From NCBI GenBank assembly GCA_965234475.1, contig OZ248397.1, positions 496,001 to 560,000 of the forward strand: a stretch of DNA of 64,000 bases, in the 5' to 3' direction. The notes beneath the pieces were generated by a model. That model made no database searches and was not told the DNA's origin. It worked only from the letters and a program-made list of their open reading frames with translations. The position numbers were made by a program, and so were the translations under genes. This DNA is from Methylopumilus sp947499625 (lineage in GTDB: Bacteria > Pseudomonadota > Gammaproteobacteria > Burkholderiales > Methylophilaceae). Every line of letters starts with the position of its first letter. The first letter of the stretch is position 1. Positions 17,976 through 26,767 of this stretch are shown piece after piece.

Positions 17976-18943
17976 GACCTTACCTCTAACAATTTAAGTG
18001 TAAGTAAAGCAATCATCAAAAGAGCTGCCGTTACAAAGCAATGCGTTGAATAATCTTGCCCAGGAATTTTTTCAAAATATTTAATCGGTTTCTTTTCTTT
18101 TTGATTAATATCTTCAATCGCTTTTTGGAGTGTTTTAGGGTCTTCAGCTTCATAAGCCTGGAAGGGCGAAGGAAGTGTCTTAAAGAATTCATTTAATTCG
18201 ATTTGAGGGGGCAAAACATCATCATCTTTTGGTTTGAATGATGTATTAAAAATACTGATTCCACCAGGCTGCCTTAAGACGATCCAATAAAGACTAATTT
18301 TAAATCGGCCAAACCAATCTTTAATTTTTTCCTGAGTAGCAGCGTCAATGCGACCTCCACCATCTGAAAGTAAGATCACAGCCCTTGAGCCTGAGTCAGG
18401 TACTTTATTAAACAATTCTGCACCTGTCGTAAGTCCACTACCTATATTAGTTTGAAATAATGCATTACCAGCCGTGGCTCTGACCGCAGAAATAATGGCA
18501 TTTTTATTGTCAGTTAATGGTAAAACATACATCGCAGAGTTACTAAAAGTAACCATCCCAATCATATCATTTGCCCTAGATTGAACGAATTCAATAATAA
18601 GTCTTGCAGCAGCAGCAGATTTAATTTCCCCTACTTTTGTTTGATCATTCCCAGCAAAAGGGTCGTCCATACTAGCACTTCGATCAAGCACAAGACCAAT
18701 TTGGGCGCCTATGCCTGTTTTTTCAATTTCTTTTTGACGTGAATGCGGACCGCTTAATCCTATAATAATCGTGATTAAAATGAGTGTGGCGATAAATTTT
18801 AAAATGATTGCGATAATGCTTGAGAGACGATCTTTTGGAATCATTTTGTTCCATGAATAATATTGAAGAGAAGTCTCTTTAAAAATAAGTGGAATAAATG
18901 CTAAAGGCATAAACCATAAGACCCATGGAAATGAGAATGTCAT
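17966..18943 (-). CDS. mxaC: methanol dehydrogenase maturation VWA protein MxaC
   Basis: A 325-residue VWA protein with BatA-like layout: membrane helices at ~8-22 and ~45-65, a periplasmic or cytoplasmic VWA domain with MIDAS DRSAS (~90-95) and LLSDGGGR, and a final helix near the C terminus (~300-318). The text FSFPWVLWFMPLAFIPLIF at the start is typical of this group. It overlaps mxaA by 4 nt and mxaK by 10 nt. Known mutants in the orthologue lose active methanol dehydrogenase. Confidence 0.82.
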   Translation of the reverse strand: MTFSFPWVLWFMPLAFIPLIFKETSLQYYSWNKMIPKDRLSSIIAIILKFIATLILITIIIGLSGPHSRQKEIEKTGIGAQIGLVLDRSASMDDPFAGNDQTKVGEIKSAAAARLIIEFVQSRANDMIGMVTFSNSAMYVLPLTDNKNAIISAVRATAGNALFQTNIGSGLTTGAELFNKVPDSGSRAVILLSDGGGRIDAATQEKIKDWFGRFKISLYWIVLRQPGGISIFNTSFKPKDDDVLPPQIELNEFFKTLPSPFQAYEAEDPKTLQKAIEDINQKEKKPIKYFEKIPGQDYSTHCFVTAALLMIALLTLKLLEVRSWL

Positions 18944-19932
18944 TTAGCAACCCCTACCACGAGCGCACTTTTGTCGACGATAAGTTTTCTTTCACAATCT
19001 CGACAATGTTTCGAGAAATTTTTAAGCCATTTGAGTATTTCTTCGTGATCATATTTTTTAGATGAGGCGTTAAAAAATACAAGTGTTGAAAGTTTAAAGA
19101 ACTCACGAAGTTCTGAATCGATATTTTCAAATGAAGTATTTTTTATATAAAGATAAGGAAGATTGTCTTTAAAAAGTGTTTTTCCTGTCACAAGGTCGAA
19201 AGCATGATGCATATCAGTTATGGCTTTTTGAACAGAAGCAGGTGTAGCTTTTAGCTTTCCAATCGTGCGATGCGTTCTTGCAAATACACCTCTCTTATTA
19301 GGTAGCCAAGCATATTGACTATAAATATATATAAGGCCGATAAATGCGAGAAGTGCGATGATGCCAGAAAGTTTTAGAGTTTTAATAGAAGCTTCTTCAT
19401 CCATTAAAAAAACACCTCTTAATGGGCTCATATCTTCTTCAATTTTAACATTGCCGAAAATAGAAAGAGGAGAGATTGCGATGCGACGTTCAGGGATTCT
19501 ATATTTAAATACTTTCTTTTTAGGGTTATTAGGATTTAAGACTCGAATATATTCAGCGGGTAAAAATCCTGGCTTAACGACAACCTTATTTGTAAAAATT
19601 TGGTAGGTGAGATCAAGCGTTAGCGTAGTTGATGTTTTACTTTCTTTTATTTCATGTTTCATGGTGTCTAAAACAATACCCAAATCCTGTCCTTGGTACT
19701 TTCTTTCGTAGCCTGGAATAGGAAGAGACTCTTTGATAAGAACATAAGGCTTTTTAATCGTGATTTCGATATATCTTGAAGATTTATCACCTATGGTATA
19801 ACCCACTTGCTGGAGAGGCTCTTTTATTTTGATAGAAACGATACCCTCTTCAATATCAGGCCATTCTTGGGCATCAAGCGCAAAGTTCGAGGTTGAAAGT
19901 AAAAGTATCCAGAGGGAAATAAGGTATTTCAT
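18940..19932 (-). CDS. mxaA: methanol dehydrogenase maturation protein MxaA
   Basis: A 330-residue protein with a signal peptide (MKYLISLWILLLSTSNFA), a beta-rich periplasmic region, one membrane helix at ~188-205, and a C-terminal cytoplasmic part with paired Cys (HCRDCERK). This matches MxaA, which is implicated in Ca2+ insertion into methanol dehydrogenase. The ATG at 19932 lies 4 bp past the mxaS stop; an in-frame ATG at 19950 would spoil the signal peptide. Databases often mislabel this family as a peptide synthetase. Confidence 0.8.
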   Translation of the reverse strand: MKYLISLWILLLSTSNFALDAQEWPDIEEGIVSIKIKEPLQQVGYTIGDKSSRYIEITIKKPYVLIKESLPIPGYERKYQGQDLGIVLDTMKHEIKESKTSTTLTLDLTYQIFTNKVVVKPGFLPAEYIRVLNPNNPKKKVFKYRIPERRIAISPLSIFGNVKIEEDMSPLRGVFLMDEEASIKTLKLSGIIALLAFIGLIYIYSQYAWLPNKRGVFARTHRTIGKLKATPASVQKAITDMHHAFDLVTGKTLFKDNLPYLYIKNTSFENIDSELREFFKLSTLVFFNASSKKYDHEEILKWLKNFSKHCRDCERKLIVDKSALVVGVAK

Positions 19933-19936
19933 AATC

Positions 19937-20797
19937 TTAGGCGCCCACAAATTGATTAAAGTATTCAGTCATTTTATTGGCATCGAAATGTTCGTCCACA
20001 AAAAAAGGTGGAATATCAAAATTCATAAAAGCTTTTGTAATAGTTGCTCGCCTTTTTTCAAACGCATCTACAATTTTTTCTTTCAAGTCTTTTCTTAAAA
20101 AAAGTGTATCTTTTTTGCCACTCTCAGGGTCGGTAATGGTCACAATACCAAAATTAGGTAAGTTGACATATTCTTTCTTATCCCATAGCACGATAGGAAC
20201 GACATGATGCCTCATAAGATTCGATAAGCAATTTTCCAAATCAACTTCCGGTATATGAAAGTCTGAAATAAAGAAAATAAGCGCACGCTCTCGCGGCATG
20301 TATTGATAAAGATCTTTGATTGCTCTGTTTGATTTATTTGTTGATGTAAATTTTTTAAGTTCATTGATGAGTGTCATTGCATGTTGTGATCTAAATGAAA
20401 TAGGCGCCAACCAATCCTCTCTAATTTCATCATCAAAACCTACAACCCCTAGAGCATCATGACGATCAATCACTGAATGTGCAATGGATTGAGCGACTTC
20501 GGCCGCAAGATTAATTTTTTTATTTTTCCCACCAAAATTCATACTGGCAGATAAGTCACACACAATCATGACGGGTGTTGCACTTCGCTGATTAAATATT
20601 TTGACGTGAATCTCACCTAAGGGATCTCGAATCGATTGGCGAATATCAATTCTTCTTGGATCTGGATATGAGAGAAGTGTTGTATGACCAGCGAACTCAA
20701 TACCCATACCTCTTTGGTTACTTTTGTGATGACCAGGATGCTTGCCTTTAGATTTCCAACCGATGTGGTAATCAAATAGTGGAGTTACTTGTGTCAT
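19937..20797 (-). CDS. mxaS: DUF58 protein MxaS
   Basis: A 286-residue cytoplasmic DUF58 protein with a degenerate VWA fold. It contains the family segment IRQSIRDPLGEIHVKIFNQRSATPVMIVCDLSASM with a MIDAS-like DLSAS, and later FFISDFHIPEV. DUF58 proteins work with MoxR-type AAA+ ATPases as substrate or adaptor partners. It begins 6 bp after mxaR, the normal arrangement of the methanol oxidation cluster. Confidence 0.83.
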   Translation of the reverse strand: MTQVTPLFDYHIGWKSKGKHPGHHKSNQRGMGIEFAGHTTLLSYPDPRRIDIRQSIRDPLGEIHVKIFNQRSATPVMIVCDLSASMNFGGKNKKINLAAEVAQSIAHSVIDRHDALGVVGFDDEIREDWLAPISFRSQHAMTLINELKKFTSTNKSNRAIKDLYQYMPRERALIFFISDFHIPEVDLENCLSNLMRHHVVPIVLWDKKEYVNLPNFGIVTITDPESGKKDTLFLRKDLKEKIVDAFEKRRATITKAFMNFDIPPFFVDEHFDANKMTEYFNQFVGA

Positions 20798-20803
20798 CTT
20801 GTT

Positions 20804-21820
20804 TTAGGGTGCTTTAATAACGTTCAAAATGCCATTAGTTAAATCCCTAGCAATTACAGTTCTTCGCATTTCATAAACAGGATTAAATACGAGTCGATGT
20901 GCAATGGTTTCGTGGAATACCGCATGAATATCTGTTGGAGTCACAGAACTCCGTTCATTTAACCAAGCGTTAACTCGAGCTGCTCTCATCATCATCATCA
21001 TCCCTCTCGGGCTTGATCCCGATATCATTAATCGATTCATATCAAGATCAGGTATCTTAATCCCATAATCAGCAGGATTTTTTGTTGCTTTCCATAGATT
21101 AAGTGCATAATTTTTTAGTGCATCTGTTGCAGTAATTGTTTCTTGAATTGTCTTGGCTATATCTTTCAACTTATCAAATTTTAGTAAATTAGGTTTAACT
21201 TCACTTACAAGATTGTCAGCATCATGAAACCTTGTTTCAAAAATTAAACTTTTCATCATGTCATCATTTTTAGGGATGAGTATTGGAATCTCCATCATAA
21301 ATCGATCACGTGCGGCAGAAGGAATTTCAAAAGTTTCCTCACGTTCTACTTGATTTCTGTCTGCGAACACAATCATGTGCGGAAAGTAATGTTCCTTATT
21401 AAATGCTGAGAGTGTTCTTTCAGCCATAATTCTTAAAAGTAAGGAATGAACTTGCGGCCTTGCTCGGTTAATTTCATTAAAGAAGAAAATAGATAAATCA
21501 CTACCAGACATTAAAATAGGGCCGGGGGTTACATGTGGCTTACCATCTTCACCAAGATAGGTATGATAAATAAGATCGTTTGGCATGAGATCAATCGTAC
21601 CTTCAATACGTTGATAACCCCCACCAATGGCGCGCGTGAAAGCTTTAAGTAATGTTGTTTTTCCAACACCCACGTCACCTTCTAGAAGAACGTGACCACG
21701 TGCAAAAATTGAAGTGGTAATCAGCCTTACAGGACGCTCTTGTCCTATAACGACTTTATTAATTTCTGTTTCAAGTTTGACTGCAAGCTTTCTCCAGTCG
21801 GCCAGATTTTGGTCGCTCAT
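20804..21820 (-). CDS. mxaR: MoxR-family AAA+ ATPase MxaR
   Basis: A 338-residue MoxR-type AAA+ ATPase that starts the mxaRSACKL-ygfZ operon. Walker A is GDVGVGKT (48-55); sensor and arginine-finger region EIPSAARDRFMMEIP is present. In the Walker B segment FFFNEINRARPQ the usual DE is NE (Asn115-Glu116). It is thought to drive chaperone-like activation of methanol dehydrogenase together with MxaS and the VWA proteins. The start faces fabA across 160 bp. Confidence 0.87.
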   Translation of the reverse strand: MSDQNLADWRKLAVKLETEINKVVIGQERPVRLITTSIFARGHVLLEGDVGVGKTTLLKAFTRAIGGGYQRIEGTIDLMPNDLIYHTYLGEDGKPHVTPGPILMSGSDLSIFFFNEINRARPQVHSLLLRIMAERTLSAFNKEHYFPHMIVFADRNQVEREETFEIPSAARDRFMMEIPILIPKNDDMMKSLIFETRFHDADNLVSEVKPNLLKFDKLKDIAKTIQETITATDALKNYALNLWKATKNPADYGIKIPDLDMNRLMISGSSPRGMMMMMRAARVNAWLNERSSVTPTDIHAVFHETIAHRLVFNPVYEMRRTVIARDLTNGILNVIKAP

Positions 21821-21980
21821 ATGGAATCCCTAATAGATGAAATTGTTAGTTGAGTGTTTTACTAAAGTTTTTAATAGTAGCGTAATAATTTATCAGGGTA
21901 AATAGATAAAACACGATAAAATAGCTCAGTTACCAACGATTACTTTTCACAATTTTTATTATCAACTGCCCATAAATTCA

Positions 21981-22496
21981 ATGACTAAAAAAAATAGCTA
22001 TACAAAAGAAGAGCTTTTGTCTTGCGGTCGTGGAGAGATGTTTGGCCCAGGCAATGCACAACTTCCATTGCCTCCTATGCTTATGTTTGATCGCATCGTT
22101 GCTATTACGGATGAGGGTGGCGAATATGGCAATGGACAGATTATTGCTGAATTGGATGTCAATAAAGATCTGTGGTTTTTTGGCTGTCATTTTGAGGGGG
22201 ATCCTGTGATGCCTGGCTGCCTTGGACTCGACGCTATGTGGCAGTTGGTCGGTTTTTATCTGGGTTGGAAAGGTGGCATAGGCCGAGGCCGTGCACTGGG
22301 TGGCGGAGAAATTAAGTTTACAGGCCAAGTATTACCTACAGCTAAAAAAATTACCTATGCTATTGATTTGAAAAGAGTAATTATGCGTAAACTCATCATG
22401 GGCATTGCTGATGGTAAAATGTTAGTGGATGGCCGGGAAATTTACCATGCTAAAGATTTGCGTGTCGGTTTATTTGCGCGTACTGATAATTTTTGA
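21981..22496 (+). CDS. fabA: 3-hydroxydecanoyl-ACP dehydratase/isomerase
   Basis: A 171-residue hot-dog enzyme that dehydrates 3-hydroxydecanoyl-ACP and isomerises the product to cis-3-decenoyl-ACP, the entry to unsaturated fatty acids under anaerobic-type synthesis. The catalytic His is in FFGCHFEGDPVMPGCLGLDAMWQL, followed by the Asp of LGLDA. Length matches E. coli FabA (172). It is followed after 24 bp by fabB, the partner condensing enzyme. Confidence 0.96.
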   Translation: MTKKNSYTKEELLSCGRGEMFGPGNAQLPLPPMLMFDRIVAITDEGGEYGNGQIIAELDVNKDLWFFGCHFEGDPVMPGCLGLDAMWQLVGFYLGWKGGIGRGRALGGGEIKFTGQVLPTAKKITYAIDLKRVIMRKLIMGIADGKMLVDGREIYHAKDLRVGLFARTDNF

Positions 22497-22520
22497 TCGT
22501 TATTTAATGGGAGGCGACGC

Positions 22521-23753
22521 ATGACTCGTCGGGTTGTTGTTACTGGATTAGGAGTTGTATCTAGCCTAGGTAATAATAAAAAAGAAGTTCAAGATAGCTT
22601 ATATCATGCTCGTTCTGGTATTACATTCCAGCCAGATTACGCTGCCATGGGATTACGCTCACATGTTGCTGGCTCCATTAAAAATCTTAATTTTGAAGAG
22701 TTAATCGATCGCAAGTTATTCCGCTTCATGGCTAAAGGCCATGCCTATGCTTGGCTCGCTATGCAAGAAGCAATCGCTGATTCAGCTTTGCCTGAAGCTA
22801 TGGTTTCAAATATACGCACTGGTTTGATTGTGGGTGCAGGAGGCGCTTCACATGAAAGTATTTTGGAGGGTATAGATACCATACGAGAAAAAGGTATTCG
22901 ACGGGTAGGGCCTTATATGGTCACTAAAGCTATGGCGAGCGGCGTTTCAGCGTGTCTTGCAACGGGTGCTAAAATTAAAGGTGTGAATTATGCGATCACT
23001 TCAGCATGTTCAACCAGTGCTCATTGTATTGGCGCGGGCGTAGAACAAATTCAACTCGGTAAACAAGATATTATTTTTGCAGGTGGTGCTGAAGAAGAAC
23101 ACTGGACACTTTCTTTCATGTTCGATGGAATGGGCGCTCTTTCAAGTAAATATAATGAGACTCCAGAAAAAGCCTCGCGGACTTATGATGTAAATCGAGA
23201 TGGTTTTGTAATTTCAGGCGGTGGTGGTATTTTGGTTCTAGAAGAGTATGAGCATGCAAAAGCCCGTAATGCAAAAATTTACGCAGAAGTTGTAGGCTAC
23301 GGCGCGACATCTGATGGTTATGACATGGTGGCCCCAAGTGGCGAAGGTGCTGAGCGATGTATGGTGCTTGCTCTTCAAGGGATCGATCAAGTCGATTATA
23401 TGAATACACATGGCACAAGTACCCCTGTGGGAGATATTAAAGAGCTTGAAGCAATTCGTGCTGTATTTGGGGATAATAAATATGGTCCTATGCCCCATAT
23501 TGCATCGACCAAATCTTTATCTGGCCATGCATTAGGCGCTGCAGGAGTGAATGAGGCGATCTATAGTCTTATCATGATGGAAAATAAATTTATAGCGCCA
23601 TCAGTGAATATCGAAGCATTAGATCCTTTAGCCAAAGACCTTCCTATCGTGACAAAGCGTATTGATAATATTGAAGTGAAAACAGCGATTTCAAATAGCT
23701 TCGGTTTCGGCGGTACAAACGCCTGCCTTGTATTTTCAACAAAAAATCTTTAA
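22521..23753 (+). CDS. fabB: 3-oxoacyl-ACP synthase I
   Basis: A 410-residue beta-ketoacyl-ACP synthase that extends the unsaturated acyl chains made by FabA. The catalytic triad is seen as Cys in ITSACSTSAHC (~163), His in NTHGTSTPVGD (~297) and His in STKSLSGHALGAAG (~333). FabB rather than FabF is favoured by the fabA-fabB pairing. The ATG has a GGGAGGCG site upstream. The stop overlaps that of the convergent Mth938-like gene by 4 nt (TTAA). Confidence 0.95.
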   Translation: MTRRVVVTGLGVVSSLGNNKKEVQDSLYHARSGITFQPDYAAMGLRSHVAGSIKNLNFEELIDRKLFRFMAKGHAYAWLAMQEAIADSALPEAMVSNIRTGLIVGAGGASHESILEGIDTIREKGIRRVGPYMVTKAMASGVSACLATGAKIKGVNYAITSACSTSAHCIGAGVEQIQLGKQDIIFAGGAEEEHWTLSFMFDGMGALSSKYNETPEKASRTYDVNRDGFVISGGGGILVLEEYEHAKARNAKIYAEVVGYGATSDGYDMVAPSGEGAERCMVLALQGIDQVDYMNTHGTSTPVGDIKELEAIRAVFGDNKYGPMPHIASTKSLSGHALGAAGVNEAIYSLIMMENKFIAPSVNIEALDPLAKDLPIVTKRIDNIEVKTAISNSFGFGGTNACLVFSTKNL

Positions 23754-24118
23754 AGCATCAGCCCTAGTAATACCTTACGCTCTTCGTTTGCTAAAATATT
23801 GTAAGTTCTGCAAGCAGATTGATTACTCATAGATTCAATAGCCATATTTTTCTTTGAAAAATATTCCAAAAGTCTTGGCTCAAGATGTTCTTGTTTATTG
23901 CCAGTACCTAGTAAAATAATTTCAAAATCTAAAGCTTTCATAACTTCAAAACTATTCTCTTTAATATCTTTAATGGTTTTGACTGACCATTCAAGAAGAA
24001 GTTGATTAGGAGTCACAATAAGACTTGATTGGTGACGCGTTTGATTGACTTCCACCCAGTTTAAATCGTACCCAGTGATGAGATTTTTATTGTCAGATTG
24101 AATTAAGTGAAATTTCAT
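23750..24118 (-). CDS. Mth938-like (DUF498) domain protein
   Basis: A 122-residue single-domain protein of the Mth938/NDUFAF3 fold. The features are a beta-rich N half with LNWVEVNQTRHQSSLIVTPNQLL, EIILLGTG in the middle and a late SMSNQSACRTYNILANEERKVLLGLML. The bacterial members have no settled function; the mitochondrial relative helps complex I assembly. It lies next to the divergent alaA, as in many betaproteobacteria. Confidence 0.8.
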   Translation of the reverse strand: MKFHLIQSDNKNLITGYDLNWVEVNQTRHQSSLIVTPNQLLLEWSVKTIKDIKENSFEVMKALDFEIILLGTGNKQEHLEPRLLEYFSKKNMAIESMSNQSACRTYNILANEERKVLLGLML

Positions 24119-24224
24119 AACATCGTGTTTTTAAAGAAATAAATTAAATCAAAACCCTCTCATTTGTTGGCGGAATGCGCGTTCACAAGGTAAGATATCA
24201 TATATTCAAATATAGGTAATTAAA

Positions 24225-25451
24225 TTGGCTCAGCTTAAAAAATCATCTAAATTAAATAACGTCTGTTATGACATTCGCGGACCTGTTTTAGCGCACGCTA
24301 AAAAAATGGAAGAAGAAGGTCATCGTATTATCAAGCTTAATATTGGCAATCCAGCAGCCTTTGGATTTGAGGCGCCTGAAGAAATTGTTCAAGACGTGAT
24401 TCGTAATATGGGTAAAGCGTCTGGCTATACAGATAGCAAGGGGCTTTTTGAGCCAAGAAAATCTATCATGCATTACACACAGGGGAAAAATATCCCAAAT
24501 GTTGATGTAGACGATGTGATTATTGGTAATGGCGTTTCAGAGCTTATTGTGATGTCGATGCAGGCATTGTTAGATAACGATGATGAAGTGTTGATCCCAA
24601 TGCCAGATTACCCGCTATGGACTGCAGCTGTGACATTGGCGGGTGGAAAGCCTAGACATTACTTATGTGATGAAGCTTCTAATTGGTATCCAGATCTTAA
24701 AGATATCGAAAGTAAAATTACCAGCAGAACAAAAGCGATTTTAGTGATTAATCCTAACAATCCAACAGGCGCGCTTTATCCAAAAGAAATTCTAGAGGGC
24801 GTCATTCAGATTGCAAGGAAACGTAAACTTGTTGTTTTTGCAGATGAGATTTACGACAAAGTGGTTTATGACAAAAAGAAACATATTTCAATTGCATCCC
24901 TTGCTGATGATATTCTTTTTGTGACATTGAATGGCTTATCAAAAAACTATCGTGCATGTGGTTATCGCGCAGGATGGTTAGTCGTGTCTGGGAATAAGAA
25001 AGAATCTGCGGATTATATTGAAGGTCTTAACATGTTAGCTTCCATGCGTTTATGTGCAAATGTTCCTGGACAGCTTGCAATTCAAACTGCTTTGGGCGGA
25101 TACCAAAGTATTGATGATCTCATCGCTCCTTCAGGACGACTCTTCAAGCAAAGAGAACTTGCTTACGACATGCTTGTTTCAATACCAGGCGTGACATGCG
25201 TTAAGCCAGAGGCTGCAATGTATCTATTTCCTAAATTAGATCCAAAGATATATCCCATTAAAGATGACCAAGAATTTATTTTAAAATTATTGATTGATAA
25301 AAAAGTATTGTTAGTCCAAGGCACAGGATTTAATTGGAAAGATCCTGATCATATAAGAATTGTATTCTTACCTAATGAAGATGATCTCAAAGAGTCAATT
25401 ATGCGCATTGCAAATTATCTTGAAAATTTTAAAAAAAATACTGCGAACTAG
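24225..25451 (+). CDS. alaA: alanine transaminase AlaA (PLP aminotransferase)
   Basis: A 408-residue class I/II aminotransferase, near-identical in layout to E. coli AlaA: it opens KKSSKLNNVCYDIRGPVL and holds NPNNPTGALY, FADEIYDK and the PLP lysine in LNGLSKNYRACGYRAGW. It makes alanine from pyruvate with glutamate. The start is a TTG at 24225 with AGGT 9 nt upstream; no ATG occurs until residue ~28, inside the conserved fold. It heads the run alaA-hom-thrC-thyA-folA. Confidence 0.92.
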   Translation: MAQLKKSSKLNNVCYDIRGPVLAHAKKMEEEGHRIIKLNIGNPAAFGFEAPEEIVQDVIRNMGKASGYTDSKGLFEPRKSIMHYTQGKNIPNVDVDDVIIGNGVSELIVMSMQALLDNDDEVLIPMPDYPLWTAAVTLAGGKPRHYLCDEASNWYPDLKDIESKITSRTKAILVINPNNPTGALYPKEILEGVIQIARKRKLVVFADEIYDKVVYDKKKHISIASLADDILFVTLNGLSKNYRACGYRAGWLVVSGNKKESADYIEGLNMLASMRLCANVPGQLAIQTALGGYQSIDDLIAPSGRLFKQRELAYDMLVSIPGVTCVKPEAAMYLFPKLDPKIYPIKDDQEFILKLLIDKKVLLVQGTGFNWKDPDHIRIVFLPNEDDLKESIMRIANYLENFKKNTAN

Positions 25452-25464
25452 AAAGCTATAGCTG

Positions 25465-26760
25465 ATGAAAAGAATGAATATAGGTTTATTAGGTATTGGT
25501 ACAGTGGGTGGCGGTGTATTTGAGCTTTTAAAATCAAACATTAACGAAATACAGCGTAAGACATCCACTGATATAAAAATTATAGCTGTCGCTGACAAGG
25601 ACATTGCACGCGCAAAAGAAGTCGTAGGAAACTCTATTGAAGTTACTGATGATGCATTTAAAATAGTTAATGATAAAGAGATTGATGTCATTGTTGAGCT
25701 TATTGGCGGTATAACCATTGCAAAAGATTTGATTGTTAAAGCCATTGAAAACAAAAAACATGTCGTAACAGCTAATAAAGCATTGCTCGCAAATTTTGGC
25801 AATGAGCTATTCGAATTAGCCAAAAAGAATAATGTCACTTTAGCTTTTGAAGCTTCAGTGGCTGGTGGCATTCCTATTTTAAAATCAATTAGAGAAGGTT
25901 TAGCTGGAAATAAAATCGAGTGGGTCGCGGGTATTATTAATGGCACTACTAATTTTATTTTGACCGAGATGCGCGAAAAGGGTATCACGTTTGCTGAAGC
26001 TTTATCTGAAGCACAATCTTTAGGTTTCGCTGAATCAGACCCTACCTTTGATATTGAAGGTATTGATGCTGCGCATAAATTAACAATTCTTGCTGGATTG
26101 TCTTTTGGTATTCCCATGAGCTTTAAAGATGTTTATGTGGAAGGCATAACGGCACTTGAGCAAAAAGATATTCAATATGCTGACGAATTGGGTTATCGCA
26201 TTAAATTATTAGGTATCGCTAAGAAAAGAGATAAAGGCATTGAATTAAGAGTGCACCCAACTTTAATTCCAGAAAAACGTTTAATTGCCAATGTAAATGG
26301 GGTAATGAATGCCGTCGTTGTTAAAGGGAATATGGTAGGGCCAACACTTTATTATGGCCCGGGTGCTGGCGCACTGCCAACAGCAAGCTCGGTGGTTGCT
26401 GATCTTATTGATATTTCTAGATCATCTCATGTGCCGCCTCATGGCTTTGATGATAATAAGATTGATAAGATTCCCATCTATAAAATTGATGATGCGATCA
26501 GCGGTTATTATTTAAGAATTAGAGTTTCAGATAAGCCAGGTGTTTTAGCTGAAATTACAAAATTATTTGGCGATAAGAAAATTTCAATTGACGCAATGCT
26601 TCAAAAAGAACCGAAAGAATATGAATCTGAAGCTGACATTGTCATATTAAGTCATTTAGCTGTTGAGAAAGATATCAATGTCGTGATTCATTCTATTGAA
26701 TCCTTGTCAGCTACTATTGGGAATGTTATTAAAATTAGATTAGAAGAGCTTAGTAAATAA
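25465..26760 (+). CDS. hom: homoserine dehydrogenase
   Basis: A 431-residue monofunctional homoserine dehydrogenase reducing aspartate semialdehyde to homoserine. It has an N-terminal NAD(P) fold (IGLLGIGTVGGGV), the catalytic domain with GIINGTTNFIL and ESDPTFDIEGIDAAHK, and a C-terminal ACT domain (~350-431, VSDKPGVLAEITKLFG) that probably binds threonine for feedback. It is followed after 7 bp by thrC, the last enzyme of threonine synthesis; thrB is not in the window. Confidence 0.96.
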   Translation: MKRMNIGLLGIGTVGGGVFELLKSNINEIQRKTSTDIKIIAVADKDIARAKEVVGNSIEVTDDAFKIVNDKEIDVIVELIGGITIAKDLIVKAIENKKHVVTANKALLANFGNELFELAKKNNVTLAFEASVAGGIPILKSIREGLAGNKIEWVAGIINGTTNFILTEMREKGITFAEALSEAQSLGFAESDPTFDIEGIDAAHKLTILAGLSFGIPMSFKDVYVEGITALEQKDIQYADELGYRIKLLGIAKKRDKGIELRVHPTLIPEKRLIANVNGVMNAVVVKGNMVGPTLYYGPGAGALPTASSVVADLIDISRSSHVPPHGFDDNKIDKIPIYKIDDAISGYYLRIRVSDKPGVLAEITKLFGDKKISIDAMLQKEPKEYESEADIVILSHLAVEKDINVVIHSIESLSATIGNVIKIRLEELSK

Positions 26761-26767
26761 AGGTTTT

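Noticed and set aside
15544..21820. Reading the mxa cluster as a generic MoxR-BatABD stress operon
   Set aside because: The third gene is a 330-residue exported MxaA-like protein rather than a short DUF4381, the second VWA protein lacks a TPR tail, and no BatD follows; order and sizes fit mxaRSACKL.
25395..26117. 240-codon open frame on the minus strand opposite hom
   Set aside because: It is antisense to the well-supported homoserine dehydrogenase, with Ser/Ala/Pro-rich low-complexity sequence typical of a mirror frame, and has no family resemblance.
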